A stretch of DNA of 8,344 bases from Candidatus Nanosynbacter colneyensis. Lineage in GTDB: Bacteria > Patescibacteriota > Saccharimonadia > Saccharimonadales > Saccharimonadaceae. The notes below the pieces were generated by a model. It saw only the letters and a list, made by a program, of their open reading frames with translations. It ran no database searches and had not been told where the DNA came from. The translations under genes and the position numbers were made by a program. The stretch spans positions 1 to 8,344 of the forward strand of contig JANDWE010000149.1 of NCBI GenBank assembly GCA_024330325.1. The letters run 5' to 3'. This document shows, in pieces, positions 1 to 6,306 of the stretch. The first letter of the stretch is position 1; every line of letters starts with the position of its first letter.

Positions 1-42
1 GGATATCACCCATGCAATTACTGGGACTATCAAGACTTTCAC
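1..42 (-). CDS. Possible start of a membrane protein gene downstream of gyrA (partial)
   Basis: A reading frame opens with GTG at 42-40, two bases after the gyrA stop codon, and runs off the left edge. Its 14 visible residues are MKVLIVPVIAWVIS, strongly hydrophobic after one lysine, as expected for a first membrane segment or signal anchor. An upstream AGGATGAGGG-type purine stretch inside the gyrA end could serve as ribosome binding site about 9 bases before the GTG. The position fits the third gene of a gyrB-gyrA operon. Short hydrophobic starts of this kind occur in, for example, divergent PAP2-family (DUF212) proteins, but 14 residues cannot identify a family. An ATG at 13-11 in another frame has no ribosome binding site and is less likely. 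Confidence 0.4.
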   Translation of the reverse strand, partial: MKVLIVPVIAWVIS

Positions 43-44
43 TA

Positions 45-2543
45 TTAATTACCCTCATCCTGCGGACGATCCGCCATCAAACCGATCGACGAAACAGCAT
101 CGCCGTCAGATAAGCGCATAATCGTCACGCCCTGAGTTGTCCTTCCGAGCAATTTAATATCGCTTAAGCCCAGGCGGATAGTTTGACCATTCTGAGAAAC
201 CAATAACGCCTCTGTTATCTCTGGGTCGATAGTCTGTACAGAGATAATCGGACCAGTTTTTGCAGTTACAACTGCGGCTTTTATACCGACTCCGCCACGT
301 TTATGACTTGGGAAATTCGACACCTTTGTACGTTTACCGAAGCCTTTTTCACTAACCACCAGCAAGGTTTGGTCGTCACCCGTAACGATATCCATACCAA
401 CAACAGAGTCGTTTGGACGCAATCTTACGCCACGGACACCACGAGCTGATCTACCCATTGGGCGCGTATCTTTCTCGTTAAAGCGAATGGCTTGTCCTGC
501 AGACGTAGATATAATCACATCATTTTCTCCAGTCGTCCTCTTTATCCAGCGCAGTTCATCGCCCTCATCTAGCTTAATTGCAATCAATCCATTCGTACGA
601 ACATTGGCATAATCTTTCACAGGAGTCTTCTTAACTGTACCCTTCTTTGTCGCCATGAATAGATAGCCGTCTTCGTTAGCGTTCTTTTCGTGCTTGATAA
701 TTGCCGTTATCTTCTCTTCTGGCTGAAGTTGCAATAAGTTAACCGCAGCAACGCCTTTCGCGCTTAGGCTGGCAGCTGGCACTTCGTAAGCCTTCAAGCG
801 GAAGATTCTACCCATATTGGTGAAGAATAATAGATAATCGTGCGAGCTCGCCTGAACAACCTGATCGATAACATCTTCTTCCTTAGTCGTCATACCGCGC
901 TTGCCTTTACCGCCACGATTTTGCCTACGATAGTCACTTACTAAGGTTCTCTTAATGTAATTTTCGCTCGTAAGCAGAATTACCGACTCTTCCTCTGGAA
1001 TCAATTCCTCATCAGAGAACTTACCTAATTCGTGATTGATAATCTTACTTCGTCGTTCATCGCCATACTTTTCTTTCATAGCAAGCAATTCTTCCTTAAC
1101 AACACGCAAAATCTCGTTCTCGTCAGCCAAAATTGCCTCCAGCTTCTTAATCAGTTCATGAAGTTGCTTCAATTCTTCCTCAATCTTGTCGCGCTCCAAT
1201 CCCTGCAATCGTCGTAGTTGCATCGCCAAAATTGCGGCCGCTTGAATTTCCGACAAACCAAATCTCTCCATCAAACGCTTGTCGGCATCGTCATAACTTT
1301 CGCGAATCGTCTTAATCACCTCGTCGATATGATCAAGCGCAATTTTCAGACCTTCCAATATATGAGCTCGTTCCTTAGCTTTGCGAAGTTCAAACTCAGT
1401 CCTACGTCGAATAACGCCTTGACGATGCTTAATGAATTCCGCCAAAATCTCTTTCAAGCCCATGACCTTAGGCTGAATACCATTGACCAAAGCCAGGACA
1501 TTATAATGGAATGATGTTTGTAATCCAGTCAATTTATACAATTGATTAAGAATCTTCTTTGGATAAGCATCTTTCTTTAGTTCAACAACAACTCGAACCT
1601 TACCACGAGCACTTTCATCTCGCGCATCGGCAATGTGCGTTATTTTTTTGGCAAGGACAAGTTCTCGAACCTTATCAACAAATCCCTCCTTGCTCATACC
1701 ATATGGAACTTCGGTGATTATAATACTGTAACGGCCATTTTTGCGCTCTTCAATCGACGCAACCGCACGAATCGTAACTGAGCCACGCCCAGTTTCATAT
1801 GCTTGACGCATTGGTGCACCGCCATAAACTTCCGCGCCTGTCGGAAAATCAGGACCCTTAATGTGCGTCAATAGTTCGTCTAATGTAATTTCAGGATTAT
1901 CTATTTGAGCGACTGTAGCGTCAACCACCTCACTAAGGTTGTGCGGTGGAATATTCGTCGCCATACCAACAGCAATACCCATCTGACCGTTCAGCAGGAT
2001 ATTCGGAACGGCCGATGGCAAAACTACCGGCTCTTTCTCTGTTCCGTCGAAGTTATCACGAAAGTCAACGGTTTCTTTGTCGATGTCAGACAGCAACTCG
2101 CCGCCAATTTTATCCATTCGCGCCTCAGTATAACGGGAAGCCGCTGGCTCATCTCCGTCCATAGAACCGAAGTTACCCTGACCTTCAACCAGCGTATAAC
2201 GCATCTTCCAAGGTTGGGCCAAGTTCACCATGGCGTCATAAATTGATGAGTCGCCGTGCGGGTGGTAGTTACCCATAACTTCACCGACAATTTTTGCCGA
2301 CTTCACGGTAGCATGAGGAGCACGCCAACCATTCTTATTCATCGCATACAAAATACGGCGATTAACAGGCTTCAGCCCGTCACGAACATCCGGCAAAGCA
2401 CGGTCAATAATAACCGACATGGAGTATTTAAGGAAGGAGTCTTCCATAACACGCTCAACTGTCGACTTTTCAATACCGCGAACTTCTGGCTCCTCGTTCA
2501 GAATTTCCGGTTCTACTATATTTTTATTGTCATTGTCCGCCAT
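45..2543 (-). CDS. gyrA: DNA gyrase subunit A
   Basis: This is the breakage-reunion subunit of DNA gyrase, which with GyrB introduces negative supercoils using ATP. The protein has 832 residues. After an acidic N-terminal extension of about 27 residues comes the winged-helix/tower core, with the catalytic tyrosine at Y138 in the context AASRYTEAR. The quinolone pocket reads HPHGDSSIYD, so the equivalents of E. coli S83 and D87 are present as S99 and D103, the susceptible state. The GAVGMATNIPPHNL-like stretch that carries the intercalating isoleucine is also conserved. The C-terminal part from about residue 520 is the DNA-wrapping beta-pinwheel. It carries a GyrA box, QNRGGKG, at 541-547, which supports gyrase rather than topoisomerase IV ParC. 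The ATG follows a strong Shine-Dalgarno sequence that overlaps the gyrB stop codon, so the two genes are probably translationally coupled. The stop is TAA. Confidence 0.98.
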   Translation of the reverse strand: MADNDNKNIVEPEILNEEPEVRGIEKSTVERVMEDSFLKYSMSVIIDRALPDVRDGLKPVNRRILYAMNKNGWRAPHATVKSAKIVGEVMGNYHPHGDSSIYDAMVNLAQPWKMRYTLVEGQGNFGSMDGDEPAASRYTEARMDKIGGELLSDIDKETVDFRDNFDGTEKEPVVLPSAVPNILLNGQMGIAVGMATNIPPHNLSEVVDATVAQIDNPEITLDELLTHIKGPDFPTGAEVYGGAPMRQAYETGRGSVTIRAVASIEERKNGRYSIIITEVPYGMSKEGFVDKVRELVLAKKITHIADARDESARGKVRVVVELKKDAYPKKILNQLYKLTGLQTSFHYNVLALVNGIQPKVMGLKEILAEFIKHRQGVIRRRTEFELRKAKERAHILEGLKIALDHIDEVIKTIRESYDDADKRLMERFGLSEIQAAAILAMQLRRLQGLERDKIEEELKQLHELIKKLEAILADENEILRVVKEELLAMKEKYGDERRSKIINHELGKFSDEELIPEEESVILLTSENYIKRTLVSDYRRQNRGGKGKRGMTTKEEDVIDQVVQASSHDYLLFFTNMGRIFRLKAYEVPAASLSAKGVAAVNLLQLQPEEKITAIIKHEKNANEDGYLFMATKKGTVKKTPVKDYANVRTNGLIAIKLDEGDELRWIKRTTGENDVIISTSAGQAIRFNEKDTRPMGRSARGVRGVRLRPNDSVVGMDIVTGDDQTLLVVSEKGFGKRTKVSNFPSHKRGGVGIKAAVVTAKTGPIISVQTIDPEITEALLVSQNGQTIRLGLSDIKLLGRTTQGVTIMRLSDGDAVSSIGLMADRPQDEGN

Positions 2544-2555
2544 ATCTCCTCCTTA
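2544..2555 (-). promoter_or_regulatory. gyrA ribosome binding site overlapping the gyrB stop codon
   Basis: On the minus strand the bases read TAAGGAGGAGAT directly before the gyrA ATG. The TAA is the gyrB stop codon, so a ribosome ending gyrB sits on the gyrA Shine-Dalgarno sequence. AGGAGG lies 4 bases from the start. The arrangement fixes the gyrA start at 2543 and suggests coupled, balanced synthesis of the two subunits. Confidence 0.9.
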
Positions 2556-4541
2556 AAAGTCCAAATCTTCCACATTAACCTTAGCGGCATTTGTTTGAAT
2601 AAAATTTTTCCTCAATTCTACACTATCACCCATAAGCTTCGTAAATATCGCGTCTGCCCGTTCTGCGTCCTCAATATTAACCTTCACTAATGTTCGATTT
2701 TCTGGATTCATAGTCGTTTCCCATAATTGAGCGGCATCCATCTCACCAAGACCCTTAAATCGCTGCTGCGCCGTGTAGCCTGCCTGCTTAAATTTCTCAG
2801 CATTTTCATCAATCTTTACACCAGCAGCCTTGCGCTCATTGATCTTTTCGTTCAATTTTTGCTCGAGGGCTACTTCATCATAAACATAATCTATCTTACG
2901 ATTGCTGCCAGTTCCTCTACTTAGTCCAAACAGAGGCGGCTTCGCCAGATACACGTGGCCCGCTTCAATAACTTCAGACATGTATCGGAAGAAGAATGTC
3001 ATCAAAAGCGTAGAGATGTGCGCGCCATCAACATCGGCATCTGTCATAAATATAATCTTGTCGTAACGAATGCCACTGATATCAAATTGATCGCCAATTC
3101 CAACGCCCATAGCTTTAATCAACGAAACAATTTCAGCATTAGCAAACATCTTATCAAATCTTGCGCGCTCAGTATTTAGCACCTTACCGCGAAGAGGAAG
3201 AACAGCCTGAATAGTTGAATCGCGACCATCCTTAGCTGAACCCGCAGCCGAATTACCCTCGACAATAAATAATTCACAATCTTTTCGGTTACGAGATGAG
3301 CAATCCGTCAATTTAGATGGCAAGTTTAAGCCTTCAAATGCTCCCTTACGGATAACGTTGTCGCGCGCAGCCCTTGCCGCCTTACGAGCTCGTGCTGCCA
3401 ATGTAGCCTTGCCGACAACCTTCTTCGCTGTAGCTGGATTTTCCTCCAAGTAATACGCAAAATATTCGCTCATCACTTGGTCGACATAGCGGCGCATTTC
3501 TGGATTACCAAGTTTATTCTTCGTCTGACCTTCAAACTGAGGATCTGGCAATTTAACCAGAATAACCGCCGTCAAACCTTCGCGAATATCATCGCCAGTT
3601 AGATTGTCTTCTTTTTCTTTCAGTAAGCTATTCTTGCGAGCATAATCATTAATTACACGCGTAAGGGCTGTTCGAAAACCAACCAAATGAGTACCGCCAT
3701 CAGGGGTTAAGACGTTATTGGCAAATGGTTTTACCACTTCAGCGTAAGTGTCATTATACTGAACCGCAATTTCCACCATACAGTCTTCAACCTGCTTCTC
3801 GACGTAAAATATATCATCCGATAAAACGTCCTTGCCAATATTCAGGTTTTTTACATAACTCTGAATACCGCCCTCAAAGTAGAAAGCTTTTCGTTCGCCA
3901 GTTCGTTCATCAATAACCGACGTGTGAATGCCTTTTGTAAGGTACGCCTGATGACGAAGATAATTAACAACCCATTTATAGTCAAAATTAACCGTCTCCT
4001 TAAAGATGGTTGGGTCTGGATAAAATGTAATTGTCGTACCAGAACCATCAGACTTTCCAACTACTTCTAATTCTGTCTGAGGCACGCCTGTTGCGTATTC
4101 TTGACGATAGATTTTACCGTTCTTCCTAACTTCAGCAATCATCCGAGTAGATAGCGCATTCACAACACTAGAACCAACACCATGAAGTCCAGACGAGACC
4201 TTATAGCCGCCGCCACCAAACTTACCGCCGGCGTGTAAGATTGTTAATACCGTCTCTAGCGTACTCTTACCCGTCTTTGGATGCTTATCGACAGGAATAC
4301 CACGACCGTCATCAGATACTCGAACGCCGCCATCCTTTAACAAAGTTACTTCGACCTTTGTAGCATAACCAGCGATTGCCTCGTCAATTGAGTTATCGGC
4401 AATTTCCTTAATCAAGTGATGTACACCCTCATACCCCGTACTACCGATGTACATTCCTGGACGCTTACGAACCGGCTCAAGACCCTCTAGGACCTGGATT
4501 TGTGAGCCATCATAAGATTGTTCATTTGTTTGTTTAGCCAT
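2553..4541 (-). CDS. gyrB: DNA gyrase subunit B
   Basis: This is the ATPase subunit of DNA gyrase; it dimerises on ATP binding and drives strand passage through GyrA. From the ATG at 4541 it has 662 residues, the short form without the insertion of the 804-residue E. coli enzyme. The GHKL ATPase has its N-box at EIADNSIDE (E46, N50), then DDGRGIP (D77), HAGGKF and the ATP-lid motif GLHGVG (118-123). The TOPRIM domain has E428 in EGNSAAGSA and the metal-binding aspartates D501, D503 and D505 in TDADVDG. The C-terminal signature QRFKGLGEM is intact. The residue matching E. coli D426 is Asn (N430), and the next-but-two glycine is Ala. An in-frame TTG at 4583 would add 14 residues, but it falls at the predicted transcription start and has no Shine-Dalgarno sequence, so it is rejected. 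gyrA follows with a 9-base gap. Confidence 0.97.
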   Translation of the reverse strand: MAKQTNEQSYDGSQIQVLEGLEPVRKRPGMYIGSTGYEGVHHLIKEIADNSIDEAIAGYATKVEVTLLKDGGVRVSDDGRGIPVDKHPKTGKSTLETVLTILHAGGKFGGGGYKVSSGLHGVGSSVVNALSTRMIAEVRKNGKIYRQEYATGVPQTELEVVGKSDGSGTTITFYPDPTIFKETVNFDYKWVVNYLRHQAYLTKGIHTSVIDERTGERKAFYFEGGIQSYVKNLNIGKDVLSDDIFYVEKQVEDCMVEIAVQYNDTYAEVVKPFANNVLTPDGGTHLVGFRTALTRVINDYARKNSLLKEKEDNLTGDDIREGLTAVILVKLPDPQFEGQTKNKLGNPEMRRYVDQVMSEYFAYYLEENPATAKKVVGKATLAARARKAARAARDNVIRKGAFEGLNLPSKLTDCSSRNRKDCELFIVEGNSAAGSAKDGRDSTIQAVLPLRGKVLNTERARFDKMFANAEIVSLIKAMGVGIGDQFDISGIRYDKIIFMTDADVDGAHISTLLMTFFFRYMSEVIEAGHVYLAKPPLFGLSRGTGSNRKIDYVYDEVALEQKLNEKINERKAAGVKIDENAEKFKQAGYTAQQRFKGLGEMDAAQLWETTMNPENRTLVKVNIEDAERADAIFTKLMGDSVELRKNFIQTNAAKVNVEDLDF

Positions 4542-4551
4542 ATCTCCCTCA
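4542..4551 (-). promoter_or_regulatory. gyrB ribosome binding site
   Basis: The minus strand reads TGAGGGAGAT immediately before the ATG at 4541, placing GAGG 5 bases from the start codon. It decides the gyrB start in favour of the MAKQTNEQ N-terminus over the upstream in-frame TTG. Confidence 0.8.
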
Positions 4552-4587
4552 CTATTATCTGAATTATCAGCTCTTTTCAACAACCTT

Positions 4588-4616
4588 ATTATACATCAAA
4601 ATAGATATATTCTCAA
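4588..4616 (-). promoter_or_regulatory. Sigma-70-type promoter of the gyrB-gyrA operon
   Basis: On the minus strand TTGAGA (4616-4611) and a consensus TATAAT (4593-4588) are separated by exactly 17 bases. Transcription would begin near 4581, giving an untranslated leader of about 40 bases. The -35 box differs from TTGACA at one position. The region between the boxes is AT-rich. The call is from sequence alone, but the fit to consensus is very good and the location is right. Confidence 0.78.
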
Positions 4617-4620
4617 ACTA

Positions 4621-4650
4621 TTTACTTTTTCAGCCTGCTTATGCTAAAGT
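4621..4650 (+). promoter_or_regulatory. Proposed extended -10 promoter of the surface-protein operon
   Basis: TTTACT (4621-4626) matches four of six -35 positions. After 18 bases comes TAAAGT (4645-4650), four of six -10 positions, with an upstream TG at 4642-4643 placed as in extended -10 promoters. The start of transcription would be near 4657, leaving a leader of about 35 bases before the ATG at 4692. It is weaker than the gyrB promoter, and a start from the AT-rich TTATAT farther downstream is an alternative. Its -35 box lies 4 bases from the divergent gyrB -35 box, so two polymerases could hardly bind together. Confidence 0.45.
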
Positions 4651-4666
4651 TAGATTAAAGTTATAT
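4645..4666. repeat. 11-bp near-perfect tandem repeat over the promoter
   Basis: TAAAGTTAGAT (4645-4655) is followed directly by TAAAGTTATAT (4656-4666), identical at 10 of 11 positions. The first copy contains the proposed -10 element and the second covers the likely transcription start. A period of 11 bp is about one helical turn, so both copies face the same side of the DNA. The repeat could be an operator for a regulator, a duplicated -10 element, or a chance duplication in AT-rich DNA. Confidence 0.75.
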
Positions 4667-4691
4667 AACAACAAAAATAAAAGAGGTCAAA

Positions 4692-4871
4692 ATGTTCAAA
4701 AAAATTATCTCGCGCCTACCATATAGCCCTTCAATGATCCACAATTTGGGCTTTTATGCGAAACGCTTACGTAAAGAAGAAACTACTCGAAAGATCGGGC
4801 TTATCTTAACCGCCCTAGCTCTTATTGTGCAATCTTTCACTGTTTTTTCACCGCCAGAATCAGCCAATGCA
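4692..4871 (+). other. Signal sequence with long conserved-looking N-region
   Basis: Codons 1-60. The N-region contains a NLGFYAKRLRKEETTRKIG stretch before the hydrophobic core and ends in PPESANA. Ordinary signal peptides have N-regions of 5-10 residues; here it is 34. From memory, several surface proteins per Saccharibacteria genome begin with close variants of this block, which suggests a shared targeting or assembly signal beyond plain Sec export. Cleavage is inferred after A60 or A61. Confidence 0.65.
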
Positions 4872-6296
4872 GCAGATTCCAGCGACCTCATTTACGGCGG
4901 AATTTCTAGCGGTCAGCAGCTGATGGCTCATTATGACGCGAACACAAATAATATTCGCGACCTCTATAATCATCTTGGCATTAGTCGTGCCAACCTGGTA
5001 GCCGCTACGGGAAATCTCCAAACCTTAAATAGTAATATGGGGACTTACTCATGGGGACTTACTCCTCACTTTGGTGCAGCAAGAGGTGAAGGATCTTACG
5101 TAGTTCGCACATCACAAGGTGGCGCTCGCACTTTCTATTATCGACCTCACAACCTCTGGGGCAACTTCTCATATAGAGCATTCGTTGGATATTCAGCTGG
5201 AACCGGATGGTTTGCAATCATGCTTAACTGCGGCAACCTAATCCTAAAATTTGCACCACCAAGTCATCAATGCCCAACAGGACAAGTCGGTGCATACCCA
5301 TATTGTTCTACTCCACCTAAGCCAGTAGCTACCTGTAATGCTCTAGACGTAAAAAAGAACGGAGATACATACCAATTTACCGCTAATGCTAGCGTAGCCA
5401 ACGGTGCTACAATTCAAAAATATACCTATAGCGTGTACAGGGGAAATACTTTAGTAAAAACTATTAGTAGCAATAATAGAATAGCTACATATACAGAGAA
5501 AACGCCAGGATCATACAAAGTAGTCTTAACTGTACATAGCTCATTAGGAGATAGAACTTCAAATGCCTGCGTAAAGACATTTACTATACCAGAGCCAGCA
5601 AGATGTCCTCAAAACCCTAAATTATTAAAGGACGATTCTCAATGTCAACCATGTCCAGGCGACTCTACTATATGGATTAACGATAGTCGATGTTCTGCCT
5701 CGTTCGTGCAGACAAAAACCGCAGTTAATCTCACCCAAAATAACGCTGACGCAACAACTACGGTTGCGAAATCTGGAGATCGAATTACCTACACTCTTTC
5801 GATAAAAAACAAAGGTCTTAAAGAGGAAGAATTTACGTTCAAAGATCAAGTCAGCGACTTATTAGAATATGCAGACATATTCGACGCTGGCGGCGGAACG
5901 TTAACAGACGATAAAGGCGCTAGCGCGGGCAGCGGCAACGCAAAAGTTCTAGTATGGAACCCTATCAAGATCAAGCCAGGAGAAACCCAGAAGCGCAGCT
6001 TTACCATCCAAATAAAGAACAGCATCCCAGCAATGGCTAGCGGTAAAAGTAATCCAATGTCTTATGACTGTAGGATTGATAACACATTTGGCAATACTGT
6101 CAGTACGAAAATTGACTGCCCTGCACCGAAAGTTATTGAACAAACCACTTCACAACTGCCAAAAACTGGCGCCAGCGAGAATATGATGTTCGCAGGAATT
6201 ATTGCAGCCGTGGTCGTATACTTCTACGCTAGATCACGTCAATTAAATAAAGAAGTTAGAATCATTCGGCGAGACATGTCCGCAGGAACTTTATAG
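4692..6296 (+). CDS. Secreted multidomain surface protein with LPxTG-like anchor
   Basis: A 534-residue exported protein. Residues 1-34 form an unusually long basic N-region, 35-52 a hydrophobic core, and ANA at 58-60 a likely signal peptidase I site. Residues 65-185 form a first domain with YGGISS, SWG, RPHNLWG and GWFAIMLNCGN motifs; I recall this as a recurrent, unnamed Saccharibacteria domain. Residues 213-300 look like a PKD/Ig-like sandwich, probably closed by C215-C293. Residues 305-334 hold two 14-residue Cys motifs. Residues 338-476 resemble DUF11 (a GDRITYTLSIKNKG strand), with C460 and C476. At 489-493 is LPKTG, then a membrane segment (about 498-513) and a 21-residue basic tail. 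The likely role is a cell-surface adhesin or envelope structural protein, perhaps for host contact; this is inference. AGAGGT 4 bases upstream supports the ATG. The next gene follows after 10 bases. A 14-bp tandem repeat lies inside codons 116-125. Confidence 0.9.
   Translation: MFKKIISRLPYSPSMIHNLGFYAKRLRKEETTRKIGLILTALALIVQSFTVFSPPESANAADSSDLIYGGISSGQQLMAHYDANTNNIRDLYNHLGISRANLVAATGNLQTLNSNMGTYSWGLTPHFGAARGEGSYVVRTSQGGARTFYYRPHNLWGNFSYRAFVGYSAGTGWFAIMLNCGNLILKFAPPSHQCPTGQVGAYPYCSTPPKPVATCNALDVKKNGDTYQFTANASVANGATIQKYTYSVYRGNTLVKTISSNNRIATYTEKTPGSYKVVLTVHSSLGDRTSNACVKTFTIPEPARCPQNPKLLKDDSQCQPCPGDSTIWINDSRCSASFVQTKTAVNLTQNNADATTTVAKSGDRITYTLSIKNKGLKEEEFTFKDQVSDLLEYADIFDAGGGTLTDDKGASAGSGNAKVLVWNPIKIKPGETQKRSFTIQIKNSIPAMASGKSNPMSYDCRIDNTFGNTVSTKIDCPAPKVIEQTTSQLPKTGASENMMFAGIIAAVVVYFYARSRQLNKEVRIIRRDMSAGTL
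5037..5064 (+). repeat. Exact 2 x 14-bp tandem repeat inside the surface-protein gene
   Basis: ATGGGGACTTACTC occurs twice in direct succession (5037-5050 and 5051-5064) without mismatch. Because 14 is not a multiple of three, the copies are read in different frames, giving MGTYS and then the W-G-L-T of SWGLT. Removing one copy brings a TGA into frame about 12 codons after the repeat begins, and a third copy brings in TAG somewhat later. Either change would truncate the protein within its first extracellular domain. Confidence 0.95.
5604..5693 (+). repeat. Paired 14-residue cysteine motif in the surface protein
   Basis: Residues 305-318 and 321-334 each follow the pattern C-P-x4-two hydrophobic or aromatic-x2-D-S-x-C, separated by two residues (QP). 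The four motif cysteines, close together in an exported protein, are likely to form disulfides. The pair makes a stiff linker between the PKD-like and DUF11-like domains. I recall similar CPxxPxLxxDxxC repeats in Saccharibacteria surface proteins, but this is unchecked. Confidence 0.7.
6156..6293 (+). other. LPKTG-type C-terminal anchoring signal
   Basis: Codons 489-534. LPKTGA is followed by a 16-residue hydrophobic segment (MMFAGIIAAVVVYFYA) and RSR, the classic order for sortase substrates in which the sortase cuts between T and G. Unlike typical signals, which end within a few residues of the basic stop, about 18 further residues follow, many of them charged. The protein could be sortase-anchored, or simply held by this membrane segment. 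Confidence 0.7.
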
Positions 6297-6303
6297 GAGG
6301 TGA
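6294..6303 (+). promoter_or_regulatory. Ribosome binding site overlapping the surface-protein stop codon
   Basis: The bases read TAGGAGGTGA, almost the full complement of the 16S rRNA 3' end. The TAG is the stop codon of the upstream gene. GGAGG ends 6 bases before the ATG at 6307. This fixes the start of the small downstream gene and points to translational coupling with the surface protein. Confidence 0.9.
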
Positions 6304-6306
6304 AAA

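Noticed and set aside
2237..2249. Quinolone-resistance change in GyrA
   Set aside because: The codons equivalent to E. coli S83 and D87 encode Ser and Asp, the susceptible residues.
1032..2690. Several plus-strand open frames of 60-144 codons within gyrA and over the gyrB/gyrA junction
   Set aside because: They lie opposite strongly conserved gyrase coding sequence, lack ribosome binding sites and have no recognisable protein features.
45..4541. Topoisomerase IV (parE/parC) instead of gyrase
   Set aside because: The A subunit has a GyrA box (QNRGGKG) and a full C-terminal pinwheel, and the B subunit has gyrase-type motifs throughout.
4542..4583. Longer gyrB starting from TTG at 4583, adding 14 residues
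   Set aside because: The TTG lies right after the TATAAT box, at or before the expected transcription start, and has no Shine-Dalgarno sequence. The added residues do not look like the gyrase N-terminus, while the ATG at 4541 has a good one.
4584..4691. Replication origin next to gyrB
   Set aside because: gyrB often lies near oriC, but no TTATCCACA-like DnaA boxes, dnaA or dnaN are seen in this short intergenic region.
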